From Micromussa lordhowensis (lineage: Eukaryota; Cnidaria; Anthozoa; Scleractinia; Lobophylliidae), in NCBI GenBank assembly GCA_964020085.1, contig CAXHUQ010000504.1, forward strand, positions 1 to 64,000: a stretch of DNA of 64,000 nucleotides, given 5' to 3'. Below are positions 31,927 to 45,935 of the stretch, piece by piece. Below the pieces are notes generated by a model that saw only the letters and a program-made list of their open reading frames with translations, did not search any database and was not told the DNA's origin. The translations under genes and the position numbers were made by a program. Every line of letters starts with the position of its first letter. The stretch's first letter is position 1.

Positions 31927-34572
31927 GCAAACTAATACCACCAAAGCACTCCCGGGGTCGGTCCGGGTCCAAATGCGAAGTATCGGAGCTGCGCAAAATC
32001 TCGCACTATGCTAATCAGCCCGGCAGATCCCCAGGCGTGGCCGGCTGGCTCCCTAGTTAGCCGAGCTTGACGCGTGTCGCAACTTGGCAAACTAATGGCA
32101 CCAAAGCACTCCTGGGGTCGGTCCGGGCCCACATGCAAAGTTTCGGAGCTGCGCGAAATCTCGCACTATGCTAACCAGCCCGTTTGCTAAATAGCCCAAC
32201 TTTGCGCGCGTCGCAACTTTGCAAACTAATACCACCAAAGCACTCCCGGGGTCGGTCCGGGTCCAAATGCGAAGTATCGGAGCTGCGCAAAATCTCGCAC
32301 TATGCTAATCAGCCCGGCAGATCCCCAGGCGTGGCCGGCTGGCTCCCTAGTTAGCCGAGCTTGACGCGTGTCGCAACTTGGCAAACTAATGGCACCAAAG
32401 CACTCCTGGGGTCGGTCCGGCTCCACATGCAAAGTTTCGGAGCTGCGCGAAATCTCGCACTATGCTAACCAGCCCGTTTGCTAATTAGCCCAACTTTGCG
32501 CGCGTCGCAACTTTGCAAACTAATACCACCAAAGCACTCCCGGGGTCGGTCCAGGTCCAAATGCGAAGTATCGGAGCTGCGCAAAATCTCGCACTATGCT
32601 AATCAGCCCGGCAGATCCGCAGGCGTGGCCGGCTGGCTCCCTAGTTAGCCGAGCTTGACGCGTGTCGCAACTTGGCAAACTAATGGCACCAAAGCACTCC
32701 TGGGGTCGGTCCGGGTCCACATGCAAAGTTTCGGAGCTGCGCGAAATCTCGCACTATGCTAACCAGCCCGTTTGCTAATTAGCCCAACTTTGCGCGCGTC
32801 GCAACTTTGCAAACTAATACCACCAAAGCACTCCCGGGGTCGGTCCGGGTCCAAATGCGAAGTATCGGAGCTGCGCAAAATCTCGCACTATGCTAATCAG
32901 CCCGGCAGATCCGCAGGCGTGGCCGGCTGGCTCCCTAGTTAGCCGAGCTTGACGCGTGTCGCAACTTGGCAAACTAATGGCACCAAAGCACTCCTGGGGT
33001 CGGTCCGGGTCCACATGCAAAGTTTCGGAGCTGCGCGAAATCTCGCACTATGCTAACCAGCCCGTTTGCTAATTAGCCCAACTTTGCGCGCGTCGCAACT
33101 TTGCAAACTAATACCACCAAAGCACTCCCGGGGTCGGTCCGGGTCCAAATGCGAAGTATCGGAGCTGCGCAAAATCTCGCACTATGCTAATCAGCCCGGC
33201 AGATCCCCAGGCGTGGCCGGCTGGCTCCCTAGTTAGCCGAGCTTGATGCGTGTCGCAACTTGGCAAACTAATGGCACCAAAGCACTCCTGGGGTCGGTCC
33301 GGGTCCACATGCAAAGTTTCGGAGCTGCGCGAAATCTCGCACTATGCTAACCAGCCCGTTTGCTAATTAGCCCAACTTTGCGCGCGTCGCAACTTTGCAA
33401 ACTAATACCACCAAAGCACTCCCGGGGTCGGTCCGGGTCCAAATGCGAAGTATCGGAGCTGCGCAAAATCTCGCACTATGCTAATCAGCCCGGCAGATCC
33501 CCAGGCGTGGCCGGCTGGCTCCCTAGTTAGCCGAGCTTGACGCGTGTCGCAACTTGGCAAACTAATGGCACCAAAGCACTCCTGGGGTCGGTCCGGGTCC
33601 ACATGCAAAGTTTCGGAGCTGCGCGAAATCTCGCACTATGCTAACCAGCCCGTTTGCTAAATAGCCCAACTTTGCGCGCGTCGCAACTTTGCAAACTAAT
33701 ACCACCAAAGCACTCCCGGGGTCGGTCCGGGTCCAAATGCGAAGTATCGGAGCTGCGCAAAATCTCGCACTATGCTAATCAGCCCGGCAGATCCCCAGGC
33801 GTGGCCGGCTGGCTCCCTAGTTAGCCGAGCTTGACGCGTGTCGCAACTTGGCAAACTAATGGCACCAAAGCACTCCTGGGGTCGGTCCGGGTCCACATGC
33901 AAAGTTTCGGAGCTGCGCGAAATCTCGCACTATGCTAACCAGCCCGTTTGCTAATTAGCCCAACTTTGCGCGCGTCGCAACTTTGCAAACTAATACCACC
34001 AAAGCACTCCCGGGGTCGGTCCAGGTCCAAATGCGAAGTATCGGAGCTGCGCAAAATCTCGCACTATGCTAATCAGCCCGGCAGATCCCCAGGCGTGGCC
34101 GGCTGGCTCCCTAGTTAGCCGAGCTTGACGCGTGTCGCAACTTGGCAAACTAATGGCACCAAAGCACTCCTGGGGTCGGTCCGGGTCCACATGCAAAGTT
34201 TCGGAGCTGCGCGAAATCTCGCACTATGCTAACCAGCCCGTTTGCTAATTAGCCCAACTTTGCGCGCGTCGCAACTTTGCAAACTAATACCACCAAAGCA
34301 CTCCCGGGGTCGGTCCGGGTCCAAATGCGAAGTATCGGAGCTGCGCAAAATCTCGCACTATGCTAATCAGCCCGGCAGATCCGCAGGCGTGGCCGGCTGG
34401 CTCCCTAGTTAGCCGAGCTTGACGCGTGTCGCAACTTGGCAAACTAATGGCACCAAAGCACTCCTGGGGTCGGTCCGGGTCCACATGCAAAGTTTCGGAG
34501 CTGCGCGAAATCTCGCACTATGCTAACCAGCCCGTTTGCTAATTAGCCCAACTTTGCGCGCGTCGCAACTTT
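31927..34572 (+). repeat. Beta HOR, 9 dimers
   Basis: Markers GGGCCC (32128), GGCTCC (32421), ATCCGCAGG twice, TTGATGCG (near 33,247), plus an added ATCCGCAGG dimer at 34279. The next GGGCCC dimer (34774) starts a copy that soon switches to alpha at about 35.2-35.5 kb. Confidence 0.78.
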
Positions 34573-35454
34573 GCAAACTAATACCACCAAAGCACTCCCG
34601 GGGTCGGTCCGGGTCCAAATGCGAAGTATCGGAGCTGCGCAAAATCTCGCACTATGCTAATCAGCCCGGCAGATCCCCAGGCGTGGCCGGCTGGCTCCCT
34701 AGTTAGCCGAGCTTGACGCGTGTCGCAACTTGGCAAACTAAAGGCACCAAAGCACTCCTGGGGTCGGTCCGGGCCCACATGCAAAGTTTCGGAGCTGCGC
34801 GAAATCTCGCACTATGCTAACCAGCCCGTTTGCTAAATAGCCCAACTTTGCGCGCGTCGCAACTTTGCAAACTAATACCACCAAAGCACTCCCGGGGTCG
34901 GTCCGGGTCCAAATGCGAAGTATCGGAGCTGCGCAAAATCTCGCACTATGCTAATCAGCCCGGCAGATCCCCAGGCGTGGCCGGCTGGCTCCCTAGTTAG
35001 CCGAGCTTGACGCGTGTCGCAACTTGGCAAACTAATGGCACCAAAGCACTCCTGGGGTCGGTCCGGGTCCACATGCAAAGTTTCGGAGCTGCGCGAAATC
35101 TCGCACTATGCTAACCAGCCCGTTTGCTAATTAGCCCAACTTTGCGCGCGTCGCAACTTTGCAAACTAATACCACCAAAGAACTCCCGGGGTCGGTCCGG
35201 GTCCAAATGCGAAGTATCGGAGCTGCGCAAAATCTCGCACTATGCTAATCAGCCCGGCAGATCCCCAGGCGTGGCCGGCTGGCTCCCTAGTTAGCCGAGC
35301 TTGACGCGTGTCGCAACTTGGCAAACTAATGGCACCAAAGCACTCCTGGGGTCGGTCCGGGTCCACATGCAAAGTTTCGGAGCTGCGCGAAATCTCGCAC
35401 TATGCTAACCAGCCCGTTTGCTAATTAGCCCAACTTTGCGCGCGTCGCAACTTT

Positions 35455-38100
35455 GCAAACTAATACCACCAAAGAACTCCCGGGGTCGGTCCGGGTCCAA
35501 ATGCGAAGTATCGGAGCTGCGCAAAATCTCGCACTATGCTAATCAGCCCGGCAGATCCCCAGGCGTGGCCGGCTGGCTCCCTAGTTAGCCGAGCTTGACG
35601 CGTGTCGCAACTTGGCAAACTAATGGCACCAAAGCTATCCTGGGGTCGATCCGTGTCCACATGCAAAGTTTCGGAGCTGCGCGAAATCTCGCACTATGCT
35701 AACCAGCCCGTTTGCTAATTAGCCCAACTTTGCGCGCGTCGCAACTTTGCAAACTAATACCACCAGAGCACTCCCGGGGTCGGTCCGGGTCCAAAGGCGA
35801 AGTATCGGAGCTGCCCAAAATCTCGCACTATGCTAATCAGCCCGGCAGATCCCCAGGCGTGGCCGGCTGGCTCCCTAGTTAGCCGAGCTTGACGCGTGTC
35901 GCAACTTGGCAAACTAATGGCACCAAAGCACTCCTGGGGTCGGTCCGGGTCCACATGCAAAGTTTCGGAGCTGCGCGAAACCTCGCACTATGCTAACCAG
36001 CCCGTTTGCTAATTAGCCCAACTTTGCGCGCGTCGCAACTTTGCAAACTAATACCACCAGAGCACTCCCGGGGTCGGTCCGGGTCCAAATGTGAAGTATC
36101 GGAGCTGAGCAAAATCTCGCACTATGCTAATCAGCCCGGCAGATCCCCAGGCGTGGCCGGCTGGCTCCCTAGTTAGCCGAGCTTGACGCGTGTCGCAACT
36201 TGGCAAACTAATGGCACCAAAGCACTCCTGGGGTCGGTCCGGGTCCACATGCAAAGTTTCGGAGCTGCGCGAAATCTCGCACTATGCTAACCAGCCCGTT
36301 TGCTAATTAGCCCAACTTTGCGCGCGTCGCAACTTTGCAAACTAATACCACCAAAGCACTCCCGGGGTCGGTCCGGGTCCAAATGCGAAGTATCGGAGCT
36401 GCGCAAAATCTCGCACTATGCTAATCAGCCCGGCAGATCCCCAGGCGTGGCCGGCTGGCTCCCTAGTTAGCCGAGGTTGACGCGTGTCGCAACTTGGCAA
36501 ACTAATGGCACCAAAGCACTCCTGGGGTCGGTCCGGGTCCACATGCAAAGTTTCGGAGCTGCGCGAAATCTCGCACTATGCTAACCAGCCCATTTGCTAA
36601 TTAGCCCAACTTTGCGCGCGTCGCAACTTCGCAAACTAATACCACCAGAGCACTCCCGGGGTTGGTCCGGGTCCAAATGCGAAGTATCGGAGCTGAGCAA
36701 AATCTCGCACTATGCTAATCAGCCCGGCAGATCCCCAGGCGTGGCCGGCTGGCTCCCTAGTTAGCCGAGCTTGACGCGTGTCGCAACTTGGCAAACTAAT
36801 GGCACCAAAGCACTCCTGGGGTCGGTCCGGGTCCACATGCAAAGTTTCAGAGCTGCGCGAAATCTCGCACTATGCTAACCAGCCCGTTTGCTAATTAGCC
36901 CAACTTTGCGCGCGTCGCAACTTTGCAAACTAATACCACCAAAGCACTCCCGGGGTCGGTCCAGGTCCAAATGCGAAGTATCGGAGCTGCGCAAAATCTC
37001 GCACTATGCTAATCAGCCCGGCAGATCCGCAGGCGTGGCCGGCTGGCTCCCTAGTTAGCCGAGCTTGACGCGTGTCGCAACTTGGCAAACTAATGGCACC
37101 AAACCACTCCTGGGGTCGGTCCGGGTCCACATGCAAAGTTTCAGAGCTGCGCGAAATCTCGCACTATGCTAACCAGCCCGTTTGCTAATTAGCCCAACTT
37201 TGCGCGCGTCGCAACTTTGCAAACTAATACCACCAGAGCACTCCCGGGGTCGGTCCGGGTCCAAATGCGAAGTATCGGAGCTGCGCAAAATCTCGCACTA
37301 TGCTAATCAGCCCGGCAGATCCCCAGGCGTGGCCGGCTGGCTTCCTAGTTAGCCGAGCTTGACGCGTGTCGCAACTTGGCAAACTAATGGCACCAAAGCA
37401 CTCCTGGGGTCGGTCCGGGTCCACATGCAAAGTTTCGGAGCTGCGCGAAATCTCGCACTATGCTAACCAGCCCGTTTGCTAATTAGCCCAACTTTGCGCG
37501 CGTCGCAACTTTGCAAACTAATACCACCAGAGCACTCCCGGGGTCAGTCCGGGTCCAAATGCGAAGTATCGGAGCTGCGCAAAATCTCGCACTATGCTAA
37601 TCAGCCCGGCAGATCCCCAGGCGTGGCCGGCTGGCTCCCTAGTTAGCCGAGCTTGACGCGTGTCGCAACTTGGCAAACTAATGGCACCAAAGCACTCCTG
37701 GGGTCGGTCCGGGTCCACATGCAAAGTTTCGGAGCTGCGCGAAATCTCGCACTATGCTAACCAGCCCGTTTGCTAATTAGCCCAACTTTGCGCGCGTCGC
37801 AACTTTGCAAACTAATACCACCAGAGCACTCCCGGGGTCGGTCCGGGTCCAAATGAGAAGTATCGGAGCTGCGCAAAATCTCGCACTATGCTAATCAGCC
37901 CGGCAGATCCCCAGGCGTGGCCGGCTGGCTCCCTAGTTAGCCGAGCTTGACGCGTGTCGCAACTTGGCAAACTAATGGCACCAAAGCACTCCTGGGGTCG
38001 GTCCGGGTCCACATGCAAAGTTTCGGAGCTGCGCGAAATCTCGCACTATGCTAACCAGCCCGTTTGCTAATTAGCCCAACTTTGCGCGCGTCGCAACTTT
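35455..38100 (+). repeat. Alpha HOR, 9-dimer spacing with a fused unit
   Basis: Markers at 35654 (+0), 36092 (+2), 37104 (+6) and 37546 (+8). The dimer at 36337 joins the left side of position +3 to the right side of +4 (GAGGTTGACG, as at 51630-51836), a one-dimer loss. An added dimer at 37807 (AAATGAGAAG) restores nine. CTTCGCAAAC before +5 and TTTCAGAGC mark a right subfamily. Confidence 0.75.
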
Positions 38101-40452
38101 GCAAACTAATACCACCAAAGCACTCCCGGGGTCGGTCCGGGTCCAAATGCGAAGTATCGGAGCTGCGCAAAATCTCGCACTATGCTAATCAGCCCGGCAG
38201 ATCCCCAGGCGTGGCCGGCTGGCTCCCTAGTTAGCCGAGCTTGACGCGTGTCGCAACTTGGCAAACTAATGGCACCAAAGCTATCCTGGGGTCGATCCGT
38301 GTCCACATGCAAAGTTTCGGAGCTGCGCGAAATCTCGCACTATGCTAACCAGCCCGTTTGCTAATTAGCCCAACTTTGCGCGCGTCGCAACTTTGCAAAC
38401 TAATACCACCAGAGCACTCCCGGGGTCGGTCCGGGTCCAAAGGCGAAGTATCGGAGCTGCCCAAAATCTCGCACTATGCTAATCAGCCCGGCAGATCCCC
38501 AGGCGTGGCCGGCTGGCTCCCTAGTTAGCCGAGCTTGACGCGTGTCGCAACTTGGCAAACTAATGGCACCAAAGCACTCCTGGGGTCGGTCCGGGTCCAC
38601 ATGCAAAGTTTCGGAGCTGCGCGAAACCTCGCACTATGCTAACCAGCCCGTTTGCTAATTAGCCCAACTTTGCGCGCGTCGCAACTTTGCAAACTAATAC
38701 CACCAGAGCACTCCCGGGGTCGGTCCGGGTCCAAATGTGAAGTATCGGAGCTGAGCAAAATCTCGCACTATGCTAATCAGCCCGGCAGATCCCCAGGCGT
38801 GGCCGGCTGGCTCCCTAGTTAGCCGAGCTTGACGCGTGTCGCAACTTGGCAAACTAATGGCACCAAAGCACTCCTGGGGTCGGTCCGGGTCCACATGCAA
38901 AGTTTCGGAGCTGCGCGAAATCTCGCACTATGCTAACCAGCCCGTTTGCTAATTAGCCCAACTTTGCGCGCGTCGCAACTTTGCAAACTAATACCACCAA
39001 AGCACTCCCGGGGTCGGTCCGGGTCCAAATGCGAAGTATCGGAGCTGCGCAAAATCTCGCACTATGCTAATCAGCCCGGCAGATCCCCAGGCGTGGCCGG
39101 CTGGCTCCCTAGTTAGCCGAGCTTGACGCGTGTCGCAACTTGGCAAACTAATGGCACCAAAGCTATCCTGGGGTCGATCCGGGTCCACATGCAAAGTTTC
39201 GGAGCTGCGCGAAATCTCGCACTATGCTAACCAGCCCGTTTGCTAATTAGCCCAACTTTGCGCGCGTCGCAACTTTGCAAACTAATACCACCAGAGCACT
39301 CCCGGGGTCGGTCCGGGTCCAAAGGCGAAGTATCGGAGCTGCGCAAAATCTCGCACTATGCTAATCAGCCCGGCAGATCCCCAGGCGTGGCCGGCTGGCT
39401 CCCTAGTTAGCCGAGCTTGACGCGTGTCGCAACTTGGCAAACTAATGGCACCAAAGCACTCCTGGGGTCGGTCCGGGTCCACATGCAAAGTTTCGGAGCT
39501 GCGCGAAATCTCGCACTATGCTAACCAGCCCATTTGCTAATTAGCCCAACTTTGCGCGCGTCGCAACTTCGCAAACTAATACCACCAGAGCACTCCCGGG
39601 GTTGGTCCGGGTCCAAATGCGAAGTATCGGAGCTGAGCAAAATCTCGCACTATGCTAATCAGCCCGGCAGATCCCCAGGCGTGGCCGGCTGGCTCCCTAG
39701 TTAGCCGAGCTTGACGCGTGTCGCAACTTGGCAAACTAATGGCACCAAAGCACTCCTGGGGTCGGTCCGGGTCCACATGCAAAGTTTCAGAGCTGCGCGA
39801 AATCTCGCACTATGCTAACCAGCCCGTTTGCTAATTAGCCCAACTTTGCGCGCGTCGCAACTTTGCAAACTAATACCACCAAAGCACTCCCGGGGTCGGT
39901 CCAGGTCCAAATGCGAAGTATCGGAGCTGCGCAAAATCTCGCACTATGCTAATCAGCCCGGCAGATCCGCAGGCGTGGCCGGCTGGCTCCCTAGTTAGCC
40001 GAGCTTGACGCGTGTCGCAACTTGGCAAACTAATGGCACCAAACCACTCCTGGGGTCGGTCCGGGTCCACATGCAAAGTTTCAGAGCTGCGCGAAATCTC
40101 GCACTATGCTAACCAGCCCGTTTGCTAATTAGCCCAACTTTGCGCGCGTCGCAACTTTGCAAACTAATACCACCAGAGCACTCCCGGGGTCGGTCCGGGT
40201 CCAAATGAGAAGTATCGGAGCTGCGCAAAATCTCGCACTATGCTAATCAGCCCGGCAGATCCCCAGGCGTGGCCGGCTGGCTCCCTAGTTAGCCGAGCTT
40301 GACGCGTGTCGCAACTTGGCAAACTAATGGCACCAAAGCACTCCTGGGGTCGGTCCGGGTCCACATGCAAAGTTTCGGAGCTGCGCGAAATCTCGCACTA
40401 TGCTAACCAGCCCGTTTGCTAATTAGCCCAACTTTGCGCGCGTCGCAACTTT
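38101..40452 (+). repeat. Alpha HOR, 8 dimers
   Basis: Markers at 38300 (+0), 38738 (+2), 40044 (+6), with separate +3 and +4 dimers. The KP/GGGTCAGTCC pair (+7/+8) is missing and replaced by an AAATGAGAAG dimer at 40159. CTGCCCAAAA in the +1 dimer is shared with 35455-38100 only. Confidence 0.75.
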
Positions 40453-43400
40453 GCAAACTAATACCACCAAAGCACTCCCGGGGTCGGTCCGGGTCCAAAT
40501 GCGAAGTATCGGAGCTGCGCAAAATCTCGCACTATGCTAATCAGCCCGGCAGATCCCCAGGCGTGGCCGGCTGGCTCCCTAGTTAGCCGAGCTTGACGCG
40601 TGTCGCAACTTGGCAAACTAATGGCACCAAAGCACTCCTGGGATCGGTCCGGGTCCAGATGCAAAGTTTCGGAGCTGCGCGAAATCTCGCACTATGCTAA
40701 CCAGCCCGTTTGCTAATTAGCCCAACTTTGCGCGCGTCGCAACTTTGCAAACTAATACCACCAAAGCACTCCCGGGGTCGGTCCGGGTCCAAATGCGAAG
40801 TATCGGAGCTGCGCAAAATCTCGCACTATGCTAATCAGCCCGGCAGATCCCCAGGCGTGGCCGGCTGGCTCCCTAGTTAGCCGAGCTTGACGCGTGTCGC
40901 AACTTGGCAAACTAATGGCACCAAAGCACTCCTGGGGTCGGTCCGGGTCCACATGCAAAGTTTCGGAGCTGCGCGAAATCTCGCACTATGCTAACCAGCC
41001 CGTTTGCTAATTAGCCCAACTTTGCGCGCGTCGCAACTTTGCAAACTAATACCACCAAAGCACTCCCGGGGTCGGTCCGGGTCCAAATGCGAAGTATCGG
41101 AGCTGCGCAAAATCTCGCACTATGCTAATCAGCCCGGCAGATCCCCAGGCGTGGCCGGCTGGCTCCCTAGTTAGCCGAGCTTGACGCGTGTCGCAACTTG
41201 GCAAACTAATGGCACCAAAGCACTCCTGGGGTCGGTCCGGGCCCACATGCAAAGTTTCGGAGCTGCGCGAAATCTCGCACTATGCTAACCAGCCCGTTTG
41301 CTAAATAGCCCAACTTTGCGCGCGTCGCAACTTTGCAAACTAATACCACCAAAGCACTCCCGGGGTCGGTCCGGGTCCAAATGCGAAGTATCGGAGCTGC
41401 GCAAAATCTCGCACTATGCTAATCAGCCCGGCAGATCCCCAGGCGTGGCCGGCTGGCTCCCTAGTTAGCCGAGCTTGACGCGTGTCGCAACTTGGCAAAC
41501 TAATGGCACCAAAGCACTCCTGGGGTCGGTCCGGCTCCACATGCAAAGTTTCGGAGCTGCGCGAAATCTCGCACTATGCTAACCAGCCCGTTTGCTAATT
41601 AGCCCAACTTTGCGCGCGTCGCAACTTTGCAAACTAATACCACCAAAGCACTCCCGGGGTCGGTCCAGGTCCAAATGCGAAGTATCGGAGCTGCGCAAAA
41701 TCTCGCACTATGCTAATCAGCCCGGCAGATCCGCAGGCGTGGCCGGCTGCCTCCCTAGTTAGCCGAGCTTGACGCGTGTCGCAACTTGGCAAACTAATGG
41801 CACCAAAGCACTCCTGGGGTCGGTCCGGGTCCACATGCAAAGTTTCGGAGCTGCGCGAAATCTCGCACTATGCTAACCAGCCCGTTTGCTAATTAGCCCA
41901 ACTTTGCGCGCGTCGCAACTTTGCAAACTAATACCACCAAAGCACTCCCGGGGTCGGTCCGGGTCCAAATGCGAAGTATCGGAGCTGCGCAAAATCTCGC
42001 ACTATGCTAATCAGCCCGGCAGATCCGCAGGCGTGGCCGGCTGGCTCCCTAGTTAGCCGAGCTTGACGCGTAACGCAACTTGGCAAACTAATGCCACCAA
42101 AGCTATCCTGGGGTCGATCCGGGTCCACATGCAAAGTTTCGGAGCTGCGCGAAATCTCGCACTATGCTAACCAGCCCGTTTGCTAATTAGCCCAACTTTG
42201 CGCGCGTCGCAACTTTGCAAACTAATACCACCAGAGCACTCCCTGGGTCGGTCCGGGTCCAAAGGCGAAGTATCGGAGCTGCGCAAAATCTCGCACTATG
42301 CTAATCAGCCCGGCAGATCCCCAGGCGTGGCCGGCTGGCTCCCTAGTTAGCCGAGCTTGACGCGTGTCGCAACTTGGCAAACTAATGGCACCAAAGCACT
42401 CCTGGGGTCGGTCCGGGTCCACATGCAAAGTTTCGGAGCTGCGCGAAATCTCGCACTATGCTAACCAGCCCGTTTGCTAATTAGCCCAACTTTGCGCGCG
42501 TCGCAACTTTGCAAACTAATACCACCAGAGCACTCCCGGGGTCGGTCCGGGTCCAAATGCGAAGTATCGGAGCTGCGCAAAATCTCGCACTATGCTAATC
42601 AGCCCGGCAGATCCCCAGGCGTGGCCGGCTGGCTCCCTAGTTAGCCGAGCTTGACGCGTGTCGCAACTTGGCAAACTAATGGCACCAAAGCACTCCTGGG
42701 GTCGGTCCGGGTCCACATGCAAAGTTTCGGAGCTGCGCGAAATCTCGCACTATGCTAACCAGCCCGTTTGCTAATTAGCCCAACTTTGCGCGCGTCGCAA
42801 CTTTGCAAACTAATACCACCAAAGCACTCCCGGGGTCGGTCCGGGTCCAAATGCGAAGTATCGCAGCTGCGCAAAATCTCGCACTATGCTAATCAGCCCG
42901 GCAGATCCCCAGACGTGGCCGGCTGGCTCCCTAGTTAGCCGAGCTTGACGCGTGTCGCAACTTGGCAAACTAATGGCACCAAAGCACTCCTGGGGTCGGT
43001 CCGGGTCCACATGCAAAGTTTCGGAGCTGCGCGAAATCTCGCACTATGCTAACCAGCCCGTTTGCTAATTAGCCCAACTTTGCGCGCGTCGCAACTTTGC
43101 AAACTAATACCACCAAAGCACTCCCGGGGTCGGTCCGGGTCCAAATGCGAAGTATCGGAGCTGCGCAAAATCTCGCACTATGCTAATCAGCCCGGCAGAT
43201 CCCCAGGCGTGGCCGGCTGGCTCCCTAGTTAGCCGAGCTTGACGCGTGTCGCAACTTGGCAAACTAATGGCACCAAAGCACTCCTGGGGTCGGTCCGGGT
43301 CCACATGCAAAGTTTCGGAGCTGCGCGAAATCTCGCACTATGCTAACCAGCCCGTTTGCTAAATAGCCCAACTTTGCGCGCGTCGCAACTTTGCAAACTA

Positions 43401-43810
43401 ATACCACCAAAGCACTCCCGGGGTCGGTCCGGGTCCAAATGCGAAGTATCGGAGCTGCGCAAAATCTCGCACTATGCTAATCAGCCCGGCAGATCCCCAG
43501 GCGTGGCCGGCTGGCTCCCTAGTTAGCCGAGCTTGACGCGTGTCGCAACTTGGCAAACTAATGGCACCAAAGCACTCCTGGGGTCGGTCCGGGTCCACAT
43601 GCAAAGTTTCGGAGCTGCGCGAAATCTCGCACTATGCTAACCAGCCCGTTTGCTAATTAGCCCAACTTTGCGCGCGTCGCAACTTTGCAAACTAATACCA
43701 CCAAAGCACTCCCGGGGTCGGTCCAGGTCCAAATGCGAAGTATCGGAGCTGCGCAAAATCTCGCACTATGCTAATCAGCCCGGCAGATCCCCAGGCGTGG
43801 CCGGCTGGCT
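40350..43810 (+). repeat. Recent duplication block, copy 1 (3,461 bp)
   Basis: It matches 45936-49396 at an offset of 5,586 bp (19 dimers). Shared rare marks are GGGATCGG, GCGTAACGCAAC with AATGCCACC, CCCTGGGTCGG, TCGCAGCTG and AGACGTGG. Private here is CTGCCTCC at 41750. It holds a beta HOR start (GGGCCC at 41242, GGCTCC at 41535). Confidence 0.85.
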
Positions 43811-45450
43811 TCCTAGTTAGCCGAGCTTGACGCGTGTCGCAACTTGGCAAACTAATGGCACCAAAGCACTCCTGGGGTCGGTCCGGGTCCACATGCAAAG
43901 TTTCGGAGCTGCGCGAAATCTCGCACTATGCTAACCAGCCCGTTTGCTAATTAGCCCAACTTTGCGCGCGTCGCAACTTTGCAAACTAATACCACCAGAG
44001 CACTCCCGGGGTCAGTCCGGGTCCAAATGCGAAGTATCGGAGCTGCGCAAAATCTCGCACTATGCTAATCAGCCCGGCAGATCCCCAGGCGTGGCCGGCT
44101 GGCTCCCTAGTTAGCCGAGCTTGACGCGTGTCGCAACTTGGCAAACTAATGGCACCAAAGCACTCCTGGGGTCGGTCCGGGTCCACATGCAAAGTTTCGG
44201 AGCTGCGCGAAATCTCGCACTATGCTAACCAGCCCATTTGCTAATTAGCCCAACTTTGCGCGCGTCGCAACTTCGCAAACTAATACCACCAGAGCACTCC
44301 CGGGGTTGGTCCGGGTCCAAATGCGAAGTATCGGAGCTGAGCAAAATCTCGCACTATGCTAATCAGCCCGGCAGATCCCCAGGCGTGGCCGGCTGGCTCC
44401 CTAGTTAGCCGAGCTTGACGCGTGTCGCAACTTGGCAAACTAATGGCACCAAAGCACTCCTGGGGTCGGTCCGGGTCCACATGCAAAGTTTCAGAGCTGC
44501 GCGAAATCTCGCACTATGCTAACCAGCCCGTTTGCTAATTAGCCCAACTTTGCGCGCGTCGCAACTTTGCAAACTAATACCACCAAAGCACTCCCGGGGT
44601 CGGTCCAGGTCCAAATGCGAAGTATCGGAGCTGCGCAAAATCTCGCACTATGCTAATCAGCCCGGCAGATCCGCAGGCGTGGCCGGCTGGCTCCCTAGTT
44701 AGCCGAGCTTGACGCGTGTCGCAACTTGGCAAACTAATGGCACCAAACCACTCCTGGGGTCGGTCCGGGTCCAGATGCAAAGTTTCAGAGCTGCGCGAAA
44801 TCTCGCACTATGCTAACCAGCCCGTTTGCTAATTAGCCCAACTTTGCGCGCGTCGCAACTTTGCAAACTAATACCACCAGAGCACTCCCGGGGTCGGTCC
44901 GGGTCCAAATGCGAAGTATCGGAGCTGCGCAAAATCTCGCACTATGCTAATCAGCCCGGCAGATCCCCAGGCGTGGCCGGCTGGCTTCCTAGTTAGCCGA
45001 GCTTGACGCGTGCCGCAACTTGGCAAACTAATGGCACCAAAGCACTCCTGGGGTCGGTCCGGGTCCACATGCAAAGTTTCGGAGCTGCGCGAAATCTCGC
45101 ACTATGCTAACCAGCCCGTTTGCTAATTAGCCCAACTTTGCGCGCGTCGCAACTTTGCAAACTAATACCACCAGAGCACTCCCGGGGTCAGTCCGGGTCC
45201 AAATGCGAAGTATCGGAGCTGCGCAAAATCTCGCACTATGCTAATCAGCCCGGCAGATCCCCAGGCGTGGCCGGCTGGCTCCCTAGTTAGCCGAGCTTGA
45301 CGCGTGTCGCAACTTGGCAAACTAATGGCACCAAAGCACTCCTGGGGTCGGTCCGGGTCCACATGCAAAGTTTCGGAGCTGCGCGAAATCTCGCACTATG
45401 CTAACCAGCCCGTTTGCTAATTAGCCCAACTTTGCGCGCGTCGCAACTTT
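43687..45450 (+). repeat. Partial alpha HOR, positions +7,+8,+5,+6,+7,+8
   Basis: Six dimers with CTTCCTAG (+7) at 43811 and again 1,176 bp later, GGGTCAGTCC (+8) at 44014 and 45190, and AAACCACTCC (+6) at 44748. The order means +5 to +8 was duplicated as a 4-dimer (1,176 bp) tandem; the joint lies between about 44,015 and 44,236. The left side of the first dimer is beta-like, so an alpha/beta switch lies within 43,730-43,810. Confidence 0.72.
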
Positions 45451-45935
45451 GCAAACTAATACCACCAGAGCACTCCCGGGGTCGGTCCGGGTCCAAATGC
45501 GAAGTATCGGAGCTGCGCAAAATCTCGCACTATGCTAATCAGCCCGGCAGATCCCCAGGCGTGGCCGGCTGGCTCCCTAGTTAGCCGAGCTTGACGCGTG
45601 TCGCAACTTGGCAAACTAATGGCACCAAAGCACTCCTGGGATCGGTCCGGGTCCACATGCAAAGTTTCGGAGCTGCGCGAAATCTCGCACTATGCTAACC
45701 AGCCCGTTTGCTAATTAGCCCAACTTTGCGCGCGTCGCAACTTTGCAAACTAATACCACCAAAGCACTCCCGGGGTCGGTCCGGGTCCAAATGCGAAGTA
45801 TCGGAGCTGCGCAAAATCTCGCACTATGCTAATCAGCCCGGCAGATCCCCAGGCGTGGCCGGCTGGCTCCCTAGTTAGCCGAGCTTGACGCGTGTCGCAA
45901 CTTGGCAAACTAATGGCACCAAAGCACTCCTGGGA

